A stretch of DNA of 64,000 nt from Bedellia somnulentella (Eukaryota; Arthropoda; Insecta; Lepidoptera; Bedelliidae). Position 1 is the first letter of the stretch, and the number at the start of each line of letters is the position of its first letter. Positions 22,901-35,003 of this stretch are shown one piece after another. The notes beneath the pieces were generated by a model that saw only the letters and a program-made list of their open reading frames with translations, made no database searches and was not told the origin of the DNA. The DNA lies in contig OY755170.1 in the NCBI GenBank assembly GCA_963576735.1, positions 23,792,875 through 23,856,874 of the forward strand. The letters are read 5' to 3'. The position numbers and the translations under genes were made by a program.

Positions 22901-25572
22901 TTAAGAGTACATTTTGTACAGTTCTTGTTTGACATACGTTCGCTTTTTAATCATTTTCTATGCCACTAAAACCTCAGGTGAATTTGTGTAACAATATCTA
23001 ATTATTAAACCTAACGCTAGTTTCAAATAATGAAACTGAATCTTCACCAGACAATTGGTACCCTTTTTATATTTTAAATCGATTAAAGATATCAAACTAA
23101 ACAACTTTGCCTATGGAATGCCTAACTAAAATATTATAATTATCAAAATAATTAATAATTAAAAAATGTCGCTGCCTAGATCAAACTCGGAAAGTATGGT
23201 GAGTTTCTTAGCCTACGCTGAAATAAAAAAAAAACATCTCGATTTGATTTGAATTTTTTGGCATACAAAACCAAATTATTAATTAACTGGAAATCAATTC
23301 AAAACGCTTTGTTTACGTTGTCGTCATGAGATGTAGAAGATCTCGCTACAATAAACAAAAGTCATCTGCAAACATAACTATCTAAGAATACCTTTGTACC
23401 ATAAATGGTAGCTAAATTGATGTTACAGCTAAAAGATGTTATAGCGGAATTGATGTTATTAATTAACCCTGTAATTATTTTTTTCAGGAAAGGTTCTGAT
23501 TCTTATTGTTGCTGTATCTGCAGTGACTGGCAACAAAATCTACCAAGGAGTTGATCCTAACACCCTGCAATGCGACCCCTTAGGGATCGAATTTTTGCTG
23601 CTTCCTCATTTCACTGACTGCTCCAAATTTTTCATGTGCACTCATGGCAAGGAAGCTGAATTTTCATGCGTTAATGGACTACTATTCGACTTTGAAATTC
23701 AGGTAAAATTTGAAATTTCAAAAATATTCTAAGCTATTGCATTCAGTCTTTTGTAACAAGCACTTAAATGAATAGAGAAACGGATTAAACAAATTAAGCT
23801 TCTCATAATAACTGATTGATATTATTTAACTTACTGGCGAAAAGTTTATACTGCTCAAATGTTTCTTAAGTTTTTAATAATTATATTTTTGAATAGATTA
23901 CTAATACCTTAAAACATTCTTTAAAAACGTAATTTTGTCTCATGATACACATACAATTTTGACTCTATATTATGATAATCTTAATAGTTAATGTTTTCAG
24001 AGCAATCGGTACTCAGTTATAATTAACTATTGAATACTTTCTAGAGTTGCAATTGGGCTGAAGAAGTAAACTGCATTTTACGTGGAGACAATAACCTAGA
24101 GGAGGGGTCAGGAGCTGAAGATCCTGAATGGATTGCTGATGGCGACGATAAAGATCCTAAACAAGGTAAAATTAAACATACAGTCAAGTTGCTAGTTCCT
24201 GTTGGACTATTCTAACTTTGATTATATCGGTATGACATGAATTACCTCATGATCTATTATTACAAGAGTCACTAGTTCCTGTTAGTAAAGAAAAATGTTG
24301 AAGATAATCTTTAATATTAATTATTCTTCTTTGAATATCGTTACTCAAACGTTTCAATACAAAAATAAAGATCAACACTGATGTACATTAGAATAATATT
24401 CTAGTTTTAGCAACCGTGATAGCCCAGTGAGTAGAACACTCGGTTATCGTGCAAACGACTAGTTTTCAAATCCTGGGTCGGGCCTACACCAATTTGTCTT
24501 TTCTAAAGACATATGTGTGGTTAATTTATCATGGTTGTTAACGGTGAGGGAAAACATCGTGAGGAAACCCACATGGCTGAGTTGTACTTAGTCGACAGTG
24601 TATTCGTTCAAAACGGCGATAGGCCTGCCCCCAATCACGTGAGTACACTATCCATGCGAAACGTGGGTACTCTGAACACCAGGTGACAAAGTCACGTGAT
24701 GTTCAGAAGTATTAGTAACTCTCCCAAACCCCTTCGGGGATATTCGGCGTGAACGTTTATGTTATGTTATGTTATGTTTTAATATATTTAGTGGATGTTA
24801 TTCGATGACTTAACTACGGCAACTAACTATTAATGATTGCCGTAAAATTTTGATTTATTTTGAATTTTATCGATATTTTTTTGCTTTTTTGAACTTCCAG
24901 ATCCAATATAAACTTAAATTTTTAAACCGAAGAACATGAAAGATTTTAAAAATGTGTCTATTACACTAATAATATATAGGTATGACGATAATAATGTGGT
25001 TGAAAAGTATAATCGTTTTTGTACTGTTTTGATAGATGCTTTGGGGAAAGCAGTCCTCTTCTCTGACCAGATACTGAACTGCAAAAACAACGCTGACGCT
25101 GCTAAACACGTTGCATACAGGTTAATGTTTTATATATTTTTTGTTGGTATAAATATGTTAATAAGATTATAGCTAACTATAAAATGTTTCTTTATTTTAA
25201 GAATGATATTATTACAAAAACATAATTTATAACGAGTAATTAAAAATATCATACCTTAACTCAAGTCACTATATTAAAAAAGTAATTAATATTTCAATAA
25301 TTTTTGAATTAAACTAATAGCGAAGAATATTCACATAAAACTTTGTAACATCAAATATTAGTGACATTCGGTAAAATTTATAAATCCATCATGGTTACAG
25401 GGGAGACTGCCAACGTTTCTGGCGATGCTCCAACGGCCTGCCTGTAGCTGAGTACTGCTCCGACGGGCTGTTCTTCAACGAGAAGAAGCAACAATGTGAC
25501 TTCGAGGCCAACGTCCGCTGCAACGCCAACGAGCACTCCGACTGGGAGCTCAATGGAGAGTTCATCTACTAA
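19970..25572 (+). CDS. Secreted two-domain chitin-binding protein (peritrophin-A type), paralogue 2
   Basis: Exons 19970-19976, 23488-23702, 24045-24165, 25036-25120 and 25401-25572 give 199 residues. Exon lengths 7, 215, 121 and 85 match paralogue 1 exactly; the last exon is one codon shorter. Residues 1-17 form a signal peptide starting MIGKVLILIVAVSAV. The twelve cysteines (31, 47, 53, 63, 76, 84; 130, 146, 152, 162, 175, 183) sit at the same positions as in paralogue 1, forming two peritrophin-A domains with a conserved acidic linker containing GSGAEDPEW and DGDDKDPKQ. Intron 1 is long (3.5 kb) and holds RTE and BovB-like LINE ends; intron 3 holds a SINE-T copy. The role is chitin binding in an extracellular matrix, cuticle or peritrophic. 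Most codons of exons 2-4 differ from paralogue 1, while exon 5 is almost identical. Confidence 0.94.
20613..21260 (-). pseudogene. RTE-clade LINE 3' end, longest copy in the window
   Basis: Minus-strand frame of about 200 residues containing TLMYGSECW, RNDVIRERCGVKDDIVRKIE, GMLRWFGHIERMD and HLDQIESVLKKAGVRS. It ends SIVSAYPIGN before a tail of TATG repeats, read as CATA at 20617-20634. This is the C-terminal region of RTE-type reverse transcriptases; the catalytic part is absent. It lies antisense in intron 1 of peritrophin paralogue 2. Confidence 0.85.
21529..21692 (-). pseudogene. BovB/RTE-like LINE 3' end with ATG-repeat tail
   Basis: Minus-strand reading gives RPPTRWTDG...KVAGSQWM and AQDRSLWTSLGEAYVQQWTS, a C-terminus common in insect RTE elements. 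It ends in (ATG)n, read as ATCATCATC at 21529. In intron 1 of peritrophin paralogue 2. Confidence 0.8.
21693..23487. other. Rest of intron 1 of peritrophin paralogue 2
   Basis: AT-rich; no element or frame is recognised. Confidence 0.5.
24411..24777 (+). repeat. SINE-T in intron 3 of peritrophin paralogue 2
   Basis: Complete head (TAGCCCAGTGA variant), full body and four TTATG units; a few bases missing near 24590. Confidence 0.9.
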
Positions 25573-25801
25573 CTTGGCTGCAACTTGCACCTTGCATCGC
25601 TTTACTCTCTCTTTGAACAATCAATATTGTGCTTTCGCATGAATAATATCAGCAGCATTGGTGGGTACAAATTCAGTGGATGCTGATTATCCATTCGGTG
25701 TTGTATGATATCGAGTATGACGAATTCACGACCTCTTAATTTATACAGACTTTTATATTTATTTATCAAAGTAAGTTATCATTGTTATATTGTATATTGT
25801 A

Positions 25802-25807
25802 AATAAA
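25802..25807 (+). terminator. Polyadenylation signal of peritrophin paralogue 2
   Basis: AATAAA about 230 bases after the stop codon. It follows the UTR block 25619-25728 that is shared with paralogue 1. Confidence 0.7.
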
Positions 25808-26087
25808 ATTATAATATATGTCATATTGCAAATTTTGTTTCATTGTAAATTATGTTTAATAGTTGCAGACAAAAAAGTGGAAAGTGTGGTGGTTTCAATA
25901 ACTGTTTATATCTTGAACGTTCGTTAAAGGTGGTCATGTTAAATTTAATATAACTAATGAAAATTTTATAATATGTTTAAATAAATAAAATGTTGTTACA
26001 CATACAAAAGTAAGTAAAACTCAAACAATTTCTCAACCCACATCGATAAATCGTACAATTGTATCAACATACTTTCACTCACATACA

Positions 26088-26230
26088 ATATATACTCACG
26101 GGAATTAATCTTTTAAAAAAGGTAGTCAATGCTACAGATTTAGATATTCTTCAGCTATGTTCGAAAGTTTAATAGGAAATAAATTTTCAAACAGTTGCTG
26201 TTGCTGATGGGTTTCCAACCGCATCGCCAT
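26088..26230 (-). repeat. Family B repeat, diverged
   Basis: ATACTCACGGGAATTAATC to GTTTCCAACCGCATCGCC. Confidence 0.7.
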
Positions 26231-26663
26231 AAGCTACTAAAAACGGAGTACCACAGGGTATTATATTTGGACCGATTTAGTTATTTACTAAACAACACAA
26301 GTAAAAGCGATGCTTTAAAATATATACAAGTAGTAAGCAATAGAAAATAATAAAAATCAACTGACAAAATATGGATCATTGTCACATTGGAAGTAAAAAA
26401 GTTATGTAAGGCTTCGCAAGTAAATTGAAGTCTTGTATTGTAAATTTTCAGTAATTTGAACGCCAACAACTCCTCTTTCTTAACGGAAAATCCTAGTTAT
26501 TTGTGGTTAACTCTGTGGAGACTCTGCTAAAAATTTACATTACTTCCTTTTTCACTGCTATTGAAGATACCTAATAACAATGACAAGTATCTATTGATAC
26601 ATATTGGAATGTAGTGTTGTTTTTTACACAGCTCTCCCATTAAATAAAGCATGTATTTATTAC

Positions 26664-27697
26664 TAGCTGACCCCACAGACTTCGTACTGTCAAAAGTGTA
26701 GACTTTCACGTCGTCAAACTGAAATATTTAACTGACCTGTTTAGGGTCTCTGTCATGCGATGAGAAAAAAGGTGTTTTTCATAGTGTCCTCACAATTTTT
26801 TCACTTTATAAATTTTACGTTTATAAGTATAGTAGTTTCGGCTGAGCATTGATTCTTAGTCTGTTTAACCATTTTTTAAGAAAATTTATTTATCTCTTAA
26901 TTTTTCTGGAATAAAAAGTGTCTTATTGTGTTAATTGGGATCATTATCTTCTGTAAATTTTATCTGGCTTCCTGTAAATTTTATTTTAAATACGTTCTGT
27001 TAATTAGTCTTCATTTAGCTACAAACACACAAACATCTAAACTTTCACATTTATAATATTAATAGGATAAGGCTTAAACATAAGTTTCTCGCGCAGGTGA
27101 CCTCGCTCGCCGGCCAGCGCAGCGTCTTGTCTTGCGCTTCATGCACGCGTGTAAATTTTGTTACGGAGTAATTTAAAAATTGTATTATCTTCTAAGATGT
27201 TTATTTAAATTAAGTGATGTCAAGGACAATTTTGTTCTCAATTAAATACTCTCAATCAACAACATATTTATTTGGATAAAGATTAGTATTATGTTAATAA
27301 AACATTATGGCAATTATGCATTAAATTCGACCAAATTTATTTACCATAAAAATGGTTATAGTAAGTGAAACTTAAAAGTTAGACATATACGTCGCGGGAT
27401 TTTTTTTAAATCATTTAAAGAGAAATAATTCTTTAATACATTTTTTTTTTGGTAACTTAAACCGTTTACGCAGCGCACACAACGGAAGCCTTAGTATGAA
27501 CAATTATCCCCGTTTTTGCAACATTATTCGCTGATAGTTTGCTCCTGTTGGTCGCAGCGTGATGATATATAGCCTAAAACCTTCCTCAATAAATAGACTA
27601 TCCAAAACAAAAACAATTTTTCAATTTGATTGGGTAGTTCCTGAGATCCTAGCGTTCAAACAAACAAACTCTTCAGCTTTATAATATTAGTATAGAT
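26664..27697 (+). repeat. AGTATAGAT-ended repeat, divergent copy
   Basis: Starts CTAGCTGACCCCACAGACTT and ends TTTATAATATTAGTATAGAT, the same end signature as 889-1845, with the antisense motif CAAACACACAAACATCTAAA inside. Lies just downstream of the aldo-keto reductase stop codon. Confidence 0.65.
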
Positions 27698-27795
27698 GCG
27701 CAAATTCCGATGAAGGATTTAGTACAAAGAATACTTCTTAAGTGATGTATTTTTAATTTAGTTTATGACACAGTTTTACACTTGTATTCTCCTTA

Positions 27796-30700
27796 TTAGG
27801 GTTTGAAAGGGTTTGCCCCTGCAACGGCGACATGTTCAAACGGGTAATAGGGATGATTCTGCCAAAATGATGGATGGACGGTGCGATGGTTCTTGTTGAA
27901 TTTCTCTGAAACAATAAAAAAAAATGTTTAAATAATATAAGGAGGTTTTTTGCAAATGTCACTATATATATTAATTGTTTATTGTAACACATCATAGTCA
28001 AAGTAGTATAACTATCACGTAATATTGTTAAGACGCGCACGCTCTCGCGCGCTATTTCATTGGACCACAATACTAGTGTAGAAAACCAAATTATTATCCA
28101 TAACTACCCAACTTTAAAATAACGCTCTGCTCCTACCTTACCTAGCTACTTAAAATATATATGTCTTCTAAATTGAAATGTAATAATGAATTAAATATAT
28201 GGGAAAAAACTAGTACCTAAGATACAGGCCCGGCCTAGTTTAGGTACTAGAGTTTTATTGTTTTGTTTTGTACTACAAGCCACAAGAAAAAAATATTCTT
28301 TTGTTTTTCTACTCGACCTCTTAATATGTCATAAAAAGCTAAAGAATAGCTGCATTATAAATTACAATTTGTAAAACAATGATCGTTAGTTTAAGTACAA
28401 TGGTGTAATATGTTACTTGGCAAATAAATCTTTTTATTTTTATTTATTTTTATATAGAAATAACTGTAAACACGGTGTTAAATTTTGGGGTTTATTTACT
28501 GGTGTTTTTTAATTTAATTAAGTGGTATGTAAGTAAACCAACAACAACAACAAGAAGGCGTCTCATTATAAAATAAAAAAAATAACATGAATTATCACTA
28601 AGAATGAAAAAATACTTCCGTAATTTTAATATAAAGCTGAATGTTCTTGACAATAGATGGTTGCTAGATTGCCCAATGGTTTTTTATTGTGTTAATTTGT
28701 AGTAAGTATTTTTGAAGTGGGCTTTTGAAAATCGATATTTTTCAATTTCTACCTTATCAAAACCAAATACTACAAGAATATTGTTTTATAGAAACATATG
28801 GAGACTGCTAAAAATGTAGAAAGATATAACTCGTATACTTTTTAATTAAATTAACCGTAATTTAAATATACTTACTTAAAGTGCTCATGTCTTCTTCAGC
28901 TATTTCGAAGTCAAAAATGTTTATATTTTCTCCTATTTTTTCTTTTCGTACTGATTTAGGTATTGGTACCACGCCAAGTTGTACCTGCACATAAATATAA
29001 AAAAAAATACATATCTTCATACACATACCGCTATAAATCCCTAGAAGGGGTAGCCAGAGCTAAGGAATTAAATTCTTAAGCCACATTTGGAAGTTAAGTG
29101 GGGAAAAGGTTGTTGGTAATGGGTCTCAAACCGTATCGCCCAAAAATCCATTAAAACGCCCCAATACCTTTAGTCGGCTCTTACGGACACTCATGGTAAG
29201 AGACGGGGTAGTGTTGTTCTAAGCCGCAACAACATAGCTTTAAAAATATACTTTAATGTTACAAAATAACTATGTTATGTACTATTCTTCCTTACATTTT
29301 TACACCTGCCTGTCTTTTCTCTTTTCAACAGGGCAGATATAATTATTATTTATTACTTTTGAATTTCCTTAGTGCTGATAGCTGCGATGGGGAAGGAAGG
29401 GGAAATAATTGTGTTTGCGACTTCAGGTAGGTTTTAGTTTCAGTTCGGTATTTAGTTTCTTTCGCAGCTTAAAAATATTTTAATTGTGGTTTTGGTAAGT
29501 ATGTATGTCAAATTATTAACTGAAATGAATATTTTATCTTTTTTGTATACTTGGTCAGAGTGGAGGTGTGTAAACATATAAAATTCATTGTTCTTCATAA
29601 ATAAATAGTTAAGGCAAATTACCAAATATCTCAGAGCAATCTGAGCGGGTGATTTGTTATACTTCTTGGCAATCTCAACGAGCACTTTATTATCACTTTT
29701 GGTTACGGTAGAGGCTGCATCTTTTTCAAAGAGTCCCCCGAATGGAGTGTAGGCCATAACTACGATATTATTTTCTTTGCAATACCGGATTAACTCGGTT
29801 TGAGCTAAGTCCAAGTTTACCTGAAAATAAAATTTATAAATTAAAAAAAGGAGAGGTCAAGTGCGAGTTTCTAAATACGACAAAAATAACATAACATAAC
29901 ATAAACGTTCACGCCGTTTTTCCCCGAAGGGGTTGGCAGAGGTACCAATACTTCTGAACTCACATGGCAGCGCCATCTAGTGTCCAGAGAAGGTACCCAC
30001 GTTTTGCTTAGACATTGTACTCACGTGATAGGGGGCAGGCCTATCGCCGTTTTGTACGAATACACTGTATTCGACAACAATATTTTGTTTAATATTTATT
30101 TTACTACAATTTTAGTATTTATTGTTATAACAAAATAAGTCATGCCATCTTTGGCATTCAAATTTAAAAAATAAATCATCCAACTGGTGTAGTTGGGTCA
30201 AAATCCGGATAAATATAGGATAATAGGGCTTTTGTCCCGATGCCTTATAGTCATATTTGTGGTTCATTCATCAGCGTCACTAATTGTATTAAAATATCTT
30301 GAGAAACTAAAGAACAACGTAAACTGCATAATTCTTAAAATATGTTAGTTTTTGCTTACTTACCTCAACTTGCAGTACTGCTGGTTTGATTTCTGTATTT
30401 TTGATTAGCCTTTCTATTTGACTGACGTTGAAATTAGAGATACCTATTGATTTGGCTAAACCCATTTTTTTCAACTTCTCCATTTCCTTCCACGTGTCGA
30501 CGTAATCGATTAGATCAATAGTAACTTCGTCAGCCTATAAATAACATTCATAGCATTATAAGAAAATAAAAGGAATCTTTTATTGCTCATCATAGTTATA
30601 ATTATAACGTTTTACAGACATTACGTTTAATTAATGCTTTGTTAATAAGCACCGTGATCAAACGCAGAAAATAAAATGATAAAAAAATACAATCTGAAGT

Positions 30701-33700
30701 TCAAAATACGAAGCTTTTCGAATATTTAATTTATCTATATAACAAGAAGAAGCGGTAACCCAGTTCTAGTCCTTTATTAGTGGATGAAAATAAAATTAAA
30801 TAAATCTCGTAATATCTCTAATTTCAAGATACAATACTTACCTCAAAAGCGAATGGGGTGTGCATCAAATACAAATCCACATAACTCATGTTTAATCTTT
30901 TCAGTGAATTGGTGAGAGCATCTTTCACATCGCGATGTTCAGTTGAACCAAGCTGAAATAAGATGTTTAGGTTTTTTAGTATTGGGACAATTTCATTCTA
31001 AATACCAAATAATTAATAGAAACTGTGCGCAAGTGTCAAATGGGGTGACTTAGTATTCTGCGGTGAAAATGATTGTGGGGTGATGGAACCCATCACCCAC
31101 CATTCTTCATTTCATTTATCTTTTCCGCACTCACCTTCCAAAAATGCTGAAGGGATTTATATTTTTTAGCTCTGACTATTTTACCCTTTTTGGTATTTAA
31201 AGCCGTGAGTATAAACAAACGAAATGTTTTATTAAAAATTCTCGAATATCAGAAATAGTTGATCGAATACGTACTTTGGTAACAACGAATATGTCTTCCC
31301 TGCTAACTTTAGACTGGGCGACTCCTCTGCCGACCTGCTCCTCATTGTGGTACAACGATGCTGTGTCGAGCAGCCGGTAGCCGGCTTCAATAGCCCACTG
31401 CACCACTGACTCCACTTCACCGGTCTTCACTGGTTTGAGGCCAGACTTAAAACAATATGTATTTTTAAGATACATGAATATTATAGTTTTCAAAAGAAGC
31501 AAAAGGTGTGGTTATGAAGTATAATCTTAATGAAAGACAAGGTTGAGCCAAATCTACAGGATGAAGAATGCTACAATTTAGCATTAAGGTGCTAATTATC
31601 TACTAATAATTGGAAGAATCTACTAAAGTAGATTTAATCCGAGACGTTTTCTCCGGGTGAAAAATATGTGAAACTATTGCTAGGAAAATATTTTATCCAA
31701 ATAAAAACTGAAAAACAAGAAAAGAAAGAAAAAAGGTTTAAATAGAAGCATAGTAATAATATAAATAGATATATGAGTGACACATTAAAACTATAAAAAG
31801 TAAACACAACTAAAATATTTAAAAAGAATATAGAATTAGTAACAATAACCACACCAAAACAATAATTAAAGAAATAAATTATTCGCCATGAACTGAATGA
31901 ATGCTGAGCCAGTGACCAATTCACTGCATAGGGCTTCTTTTTTATGTTTAATTTCTTTTTAACTTATTTTTTTGTTGTTATTGTGTAACACTATGTTTTA
32001 TTTTTACGTTTTATTTGTTGTGTATTTCCCTGTGCAAATAAAGTTTTTTTCTTAATATATATAAACCGAGTATGTTAGCAACAAAAAGACTTATATTTTA
32101 TTCTTGAACACAATACTCGTACTATAAATATACAATAATTGTGGTTAAAACCGCAGAGACAGTTATTTTCGTCAAGTGTTTTGGTATAAACATAAATGTA
32201 TTCTTTCATAAACTGTAATTATATTATATTTACTTCAGACTACGATTATATTGAAGGGCAAAATGAATCCACATGCCACCTCTTAGTACCTCTGCCACCC
32301 ATTCGAGGATAACCGGCGTAGTAAAAAAAACATACTTACTTACTTATACTCACGCCCATTATTCCCATTGGGGTAGGCAGAGACTATCGATCGCCACTTA
32401 GTACGATCTTGACAAACCTCTCTTGCTTTCCTTACATCCATTATTCTTCTCATACATGCTCTTTTATTCTTCTCACTTCGGACCCCCGCCTTTATAAGAA
32501 CGTTTTCTATCTGGTCAAGAAACGTTTTACGAGGCCGTCCTCTACTAACAATCCCATCCACATTGGCTCTATATATCTTTTTCGCTACTTTATTTTCATC
32601 CATCCTCTCTATGTGCCCAAACCACCTCAACATTTCTTTTTCTATCTTACATACTACAACATGTTATGTGTAATTACCTGGTCAAATCCTAGGAAGGTCC
32701 CGAGGCCCATGTATGGGATAGCATTGCCATCGTTTAATGGGATTCTTGGTGCTTTGCTCGGAACTGCTGTAGCTAGCTGCAATAACAATACATTTTATTA
32801 TGGTTGGCTTGATTTTCATATTATACTAGTTTCAGCAAGCAGTAACGGACTGAAGTAGTTTGGCCCAGATTTAAACAGTGTCACACAAGCACTGCTTACC
32901 CTGTATAATTTAGCATGATGTTATACGCCCTTTTCTGCTTCTAGTGATCCTAGCTATCTTTTGCTGTTTTTTTGTTAAATCGGTATTATGGTTTAGGATA
33001 TCATTACAGACTAGTTATGTAACTGTGTAGTGTCGGCTTAGAATAGCACTACCCCATTTCTTCCGGTGGGTGTACGTAAGAGGCGACTAACGGTATTGGG
33101 GCTTTTTGGGCGATGCGGTTGGAGACCCATCACCAACAACCTTTATTCTACCATCTTTTCCCCACTCAACTTTCCAGGGGTGGCTGAGGAATTTCTAATT
33201 TCTCGGCTCTGGCTGCCCCTTTTAGGGATTTATAGCCGTGAGTATATGTATGTATATGTATGTACAGACTAAAAAAGACGCAAACAAATCTTTCCTCTTA
33301 ATAACAGTAGACAAAAACTATTGCTGAAGTTCATAATGTTTCTACTTGACTCTCCATATAACTTTACAATATCAGTTATAAAAGTTAGAAGCACATTTAA
33401 CATGATAACAAAAAAGTGCTTAAAATTTATTTTAATATTTTTTTGCAAACATTTGAGGATCGTAACAAATGACGATTAAAAAATTTCTGCCTACCCCAAT
33501 GATATTAAGTTAAATTAAATATTAAATATTAAAAGTCGTTATATAGAGATTTGAGTATGCAATAATAAAAAATCCATATTACTATTCAAAACTTGATACA
33601 GCATTATAAGTTTTTCATTTATTAACAAACAAAAGCACAACTATTTTTCTTGAAAGAGACTAACTTGATTTCCTTTCCATCGAATAATTTAAAAACTTAC

Positions 33701-33745
33701 CGCAGAAGCTGCCACAGACACAACAAGGAACCAACTCAAAAACAT
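27796..33745 (-). CDS. Secreted aldo-keto reductase, eight exons; candidate ecdysteroid (3-dehydroecdysone) reductase
   Basis: Exons on the minus strand: 33745-33701, 32776-32678, 31445-31275, 30952-30842, 30534-30364, 29820-29623, 28984-28876 and 27905-27796. All borders are GT-AG and the frame is intact, giving 337 residues. Residues 1-18 form a signal peptide (MFLSWFLVVSVAASALAT). The rest is a full AKR barrel of normal length. The catalytic tetrad is Asp75 and Tyr80 (GYRLLDTASLYHNEEQVG), Lys105 (IFVVTK) and His136 (DLYLMHTPF). KSIGISNF lies at about 172-179 and the NADPH-binding IPKSVRKEKIGEN at 273-285. The enzyme reduces carbonyls with NADPH. Secreted lepidopteran AKRs include haemolymph 3-dehydroecdysone 3-beta-reductase, which makes that substrate plausible but unproven. 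An in-frame upstream ATG at 33772 would add nine residues; I chose 33745 because it has A at -3. Several introns hold repeats. Confidence 0.95.
29016..29237 (-). repeat. Family B repeat (intron 6 of the aldo-keto reductase gene)
   Basis: Near-complete; sense to the gene, ending AAGCCGCAACAACATAGC. Confidence 0.83.
29889..30072 (-). repeat. SINE-T 3' half in intron 5 of the aldo-keto reductase gene
   Basis: Begins with CATAA repeats (the reversed tail) and runs to the CGTTTTGTACGAATACACTG block; the tRNA head is missing. In the same orientation as the gene. Confidence 0.85.
31060..31213 (+). repeat. Family B repeat (intron 3 of the aldo-keto reductase gene)
   Basis: GGTGATGGAACCCATCACCC to AAAGCCGTGAGTATAAAC; diverged. 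Confidence 0.72.
32268..32322 (+). repeat. SINE-T 3' fragment
   Basis: TTAGTACCTCTGCCACCCAT followed by TCGAGGATAACCGGCGTA; about 50 bases of the family's distal end. Confidence 0.5.
32336..32665 (-). pseudogene. RTE LINE 3' end in intron 2 of the aldo-keto reductase gene
   Basis: The minus frame reads MLRWFGHIERMDENKVAKKI and later TKWRSIVSAYPNGNNGREYK. Sense to the host gene; 5'-truncated. Confidence 0.8.
33025..33266 (+). repeat. Family B repeat, best full copy (intron 1 of the aldo-keto reductase gene)
   Basis: Starts TGTGTAGTGTCGGCTTAGAA and contains GATGCGGTTGGAGACCC (B box-like), TCTTTTCCCCACTCAAC and GGTGGCTGAGGAATTTC. Ends TTATAGCCGTGAGTATATG plus TATG repeats. The ends and tail suggest a non-autonomous retroelement. 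Confidence 0.88.
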
Positions 33746-34311
33746 GTTATTTGAATGAGCTCCCGTTCGCATATGAACAAGGAGACCTAAAGCGACCAAC
33801 AAACCAGTCTTAGGTTCTATGAAAACTGGTTAACTTAACGCATAGGGAATGTTCTTCGGAATAATACAGAAGAAATCTAGTTATGCAGATTTTATGTTGG
33901 TATTCAGTCAAAATTTTCTCCTCAACAACAAAGTCTGTCGTCATTTTACGACTCTATTACCGAACTTATTAATGATTCGGCACCAAAACTTATTGACAAA
34001 TATTTTCCACGAATCGAGTTAGGCCCGGTTTTAATGAGTGAAAATTTTCCATGTCACTTTAAGTTTATTAAGAAAACCGCCAAATGTTTGATTTTTTTTG
34101 AAACATCTAGTATTAATATATCATAACAATCACATACAACACATTTAAACACTAATGACCCACGATGTAAACTTTCACGCCGCATATCTTACTTTACGGG
34201 GTGGTAGAGATATTTTTTCCATGACATACCAAAACCGAGCTGGACCGTTGACCTCATTCTCGAAGTTGGCTCTACCTGTCCAATTAGTTTGTCCGAGGTG
34301 TACGTATGTAC
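33746..34311. other. 5' flank of the aldo-keto reductase gene
   Basis: Holds the in-frame upstream ATG at 33772-33770. CATAAAAT at 33896-33889, read on the minus strand, is a weak TATA candidate. No other element is recognised. Confidence 0.35.
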
Positions 34312-34625
34312 TGCCTCTGTGGTCTCACGGCTAAGCGCTTAGCTTCAACTACGGAGGTCTCAGGTTGGATCCCCGGGGGGTAAACTAACAAATTCAATTT
34401 ATAGATAAGAATTAACCCAGTTTGGAAGGATATTGCAGGCTTCAATCACCTAATAATTAAGATGATTCCATGCTTTGTAGGGCACGCTAAGCCGTCGGTC
34501 CTGGCTACTATCACGGTAGTAGTCGTTAGTCTGCCAACCCGCATTTGGCCAGCGTGGTGGACTATGGCCAAATCACCCTATATAGGGTAGGCGCGAGCCC
34601 CTTGGTGGGGACATAAATGGGTTGT
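34312..34625 (+). repeat. Second tRNA-derived SINE family, nearly complete
   Basis: Head TGGTCTCACGGCTAAGCGC with B box region GGTTGGATCCCCG, then a body with GCCGTCGGTCCTGGCTACTA and TATAGGGTAGGCGCGAGCCC, a layout familiar from lepidopteran SINEs. Confidence 0.75.
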
Positions 34626-34679
34626 GAGAGATTCGTACCAGTCAACCACTTCGAGCTTAGAGTCTACAAGTTCAACACT

Positions 34680-35003
34680 TACACATCATATTCACGGCTT
34701 TAAATCTCAGAAAAATCCCAGAATCTCATCTTTAGAATTAGAAATTACTCAACTACTTTCTGAAGTTGTTTGTAAAAAAAACATAGGGGTAACAAGGGGT
34801 AGCCAGAGCTAAAGCATTAGAAATTCCTCAGCCACTTTTTGAAATTTGAGTGGGGAAAAGATAGTAAAAATAAAGGTTGTTGGTGATGGGTCTCCAACCG
34901 GATCGCCCAAAAATCCCTTAATAGCCCCATACCGTTAGTCGCCTCTTACGTACACCCACCGGAAGAAAAAGGGTAGTGCTATTCTAAACCGACACTACAC
35001 AGA
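34680..35003 (-). repeat. Family B repeat, possibly two overlapping copies
   Basis: A short reversed tail at 34689-34715 precedes a near-complete body at 34795-35001, ending AACCGACACTACACAG. Confidence 0.78.

Noticed and set aside
27753..28070. 105-codon minus-strand open frame across the end of the aldo-keto reductase gene
   Set aside because: It reads the last exon in the wrong frame and runs into the intron; the correct frame ends HVAVAGANPFKP.
31634..31924. 96-codon minus-strand hydrophobic frame in an aldo-keto reductase intron
   Set aside because: Composition (Phe, Ser, Tyr, Leu) is that of AT-rich intron sequence, and the splice signals of the host gene skip it.
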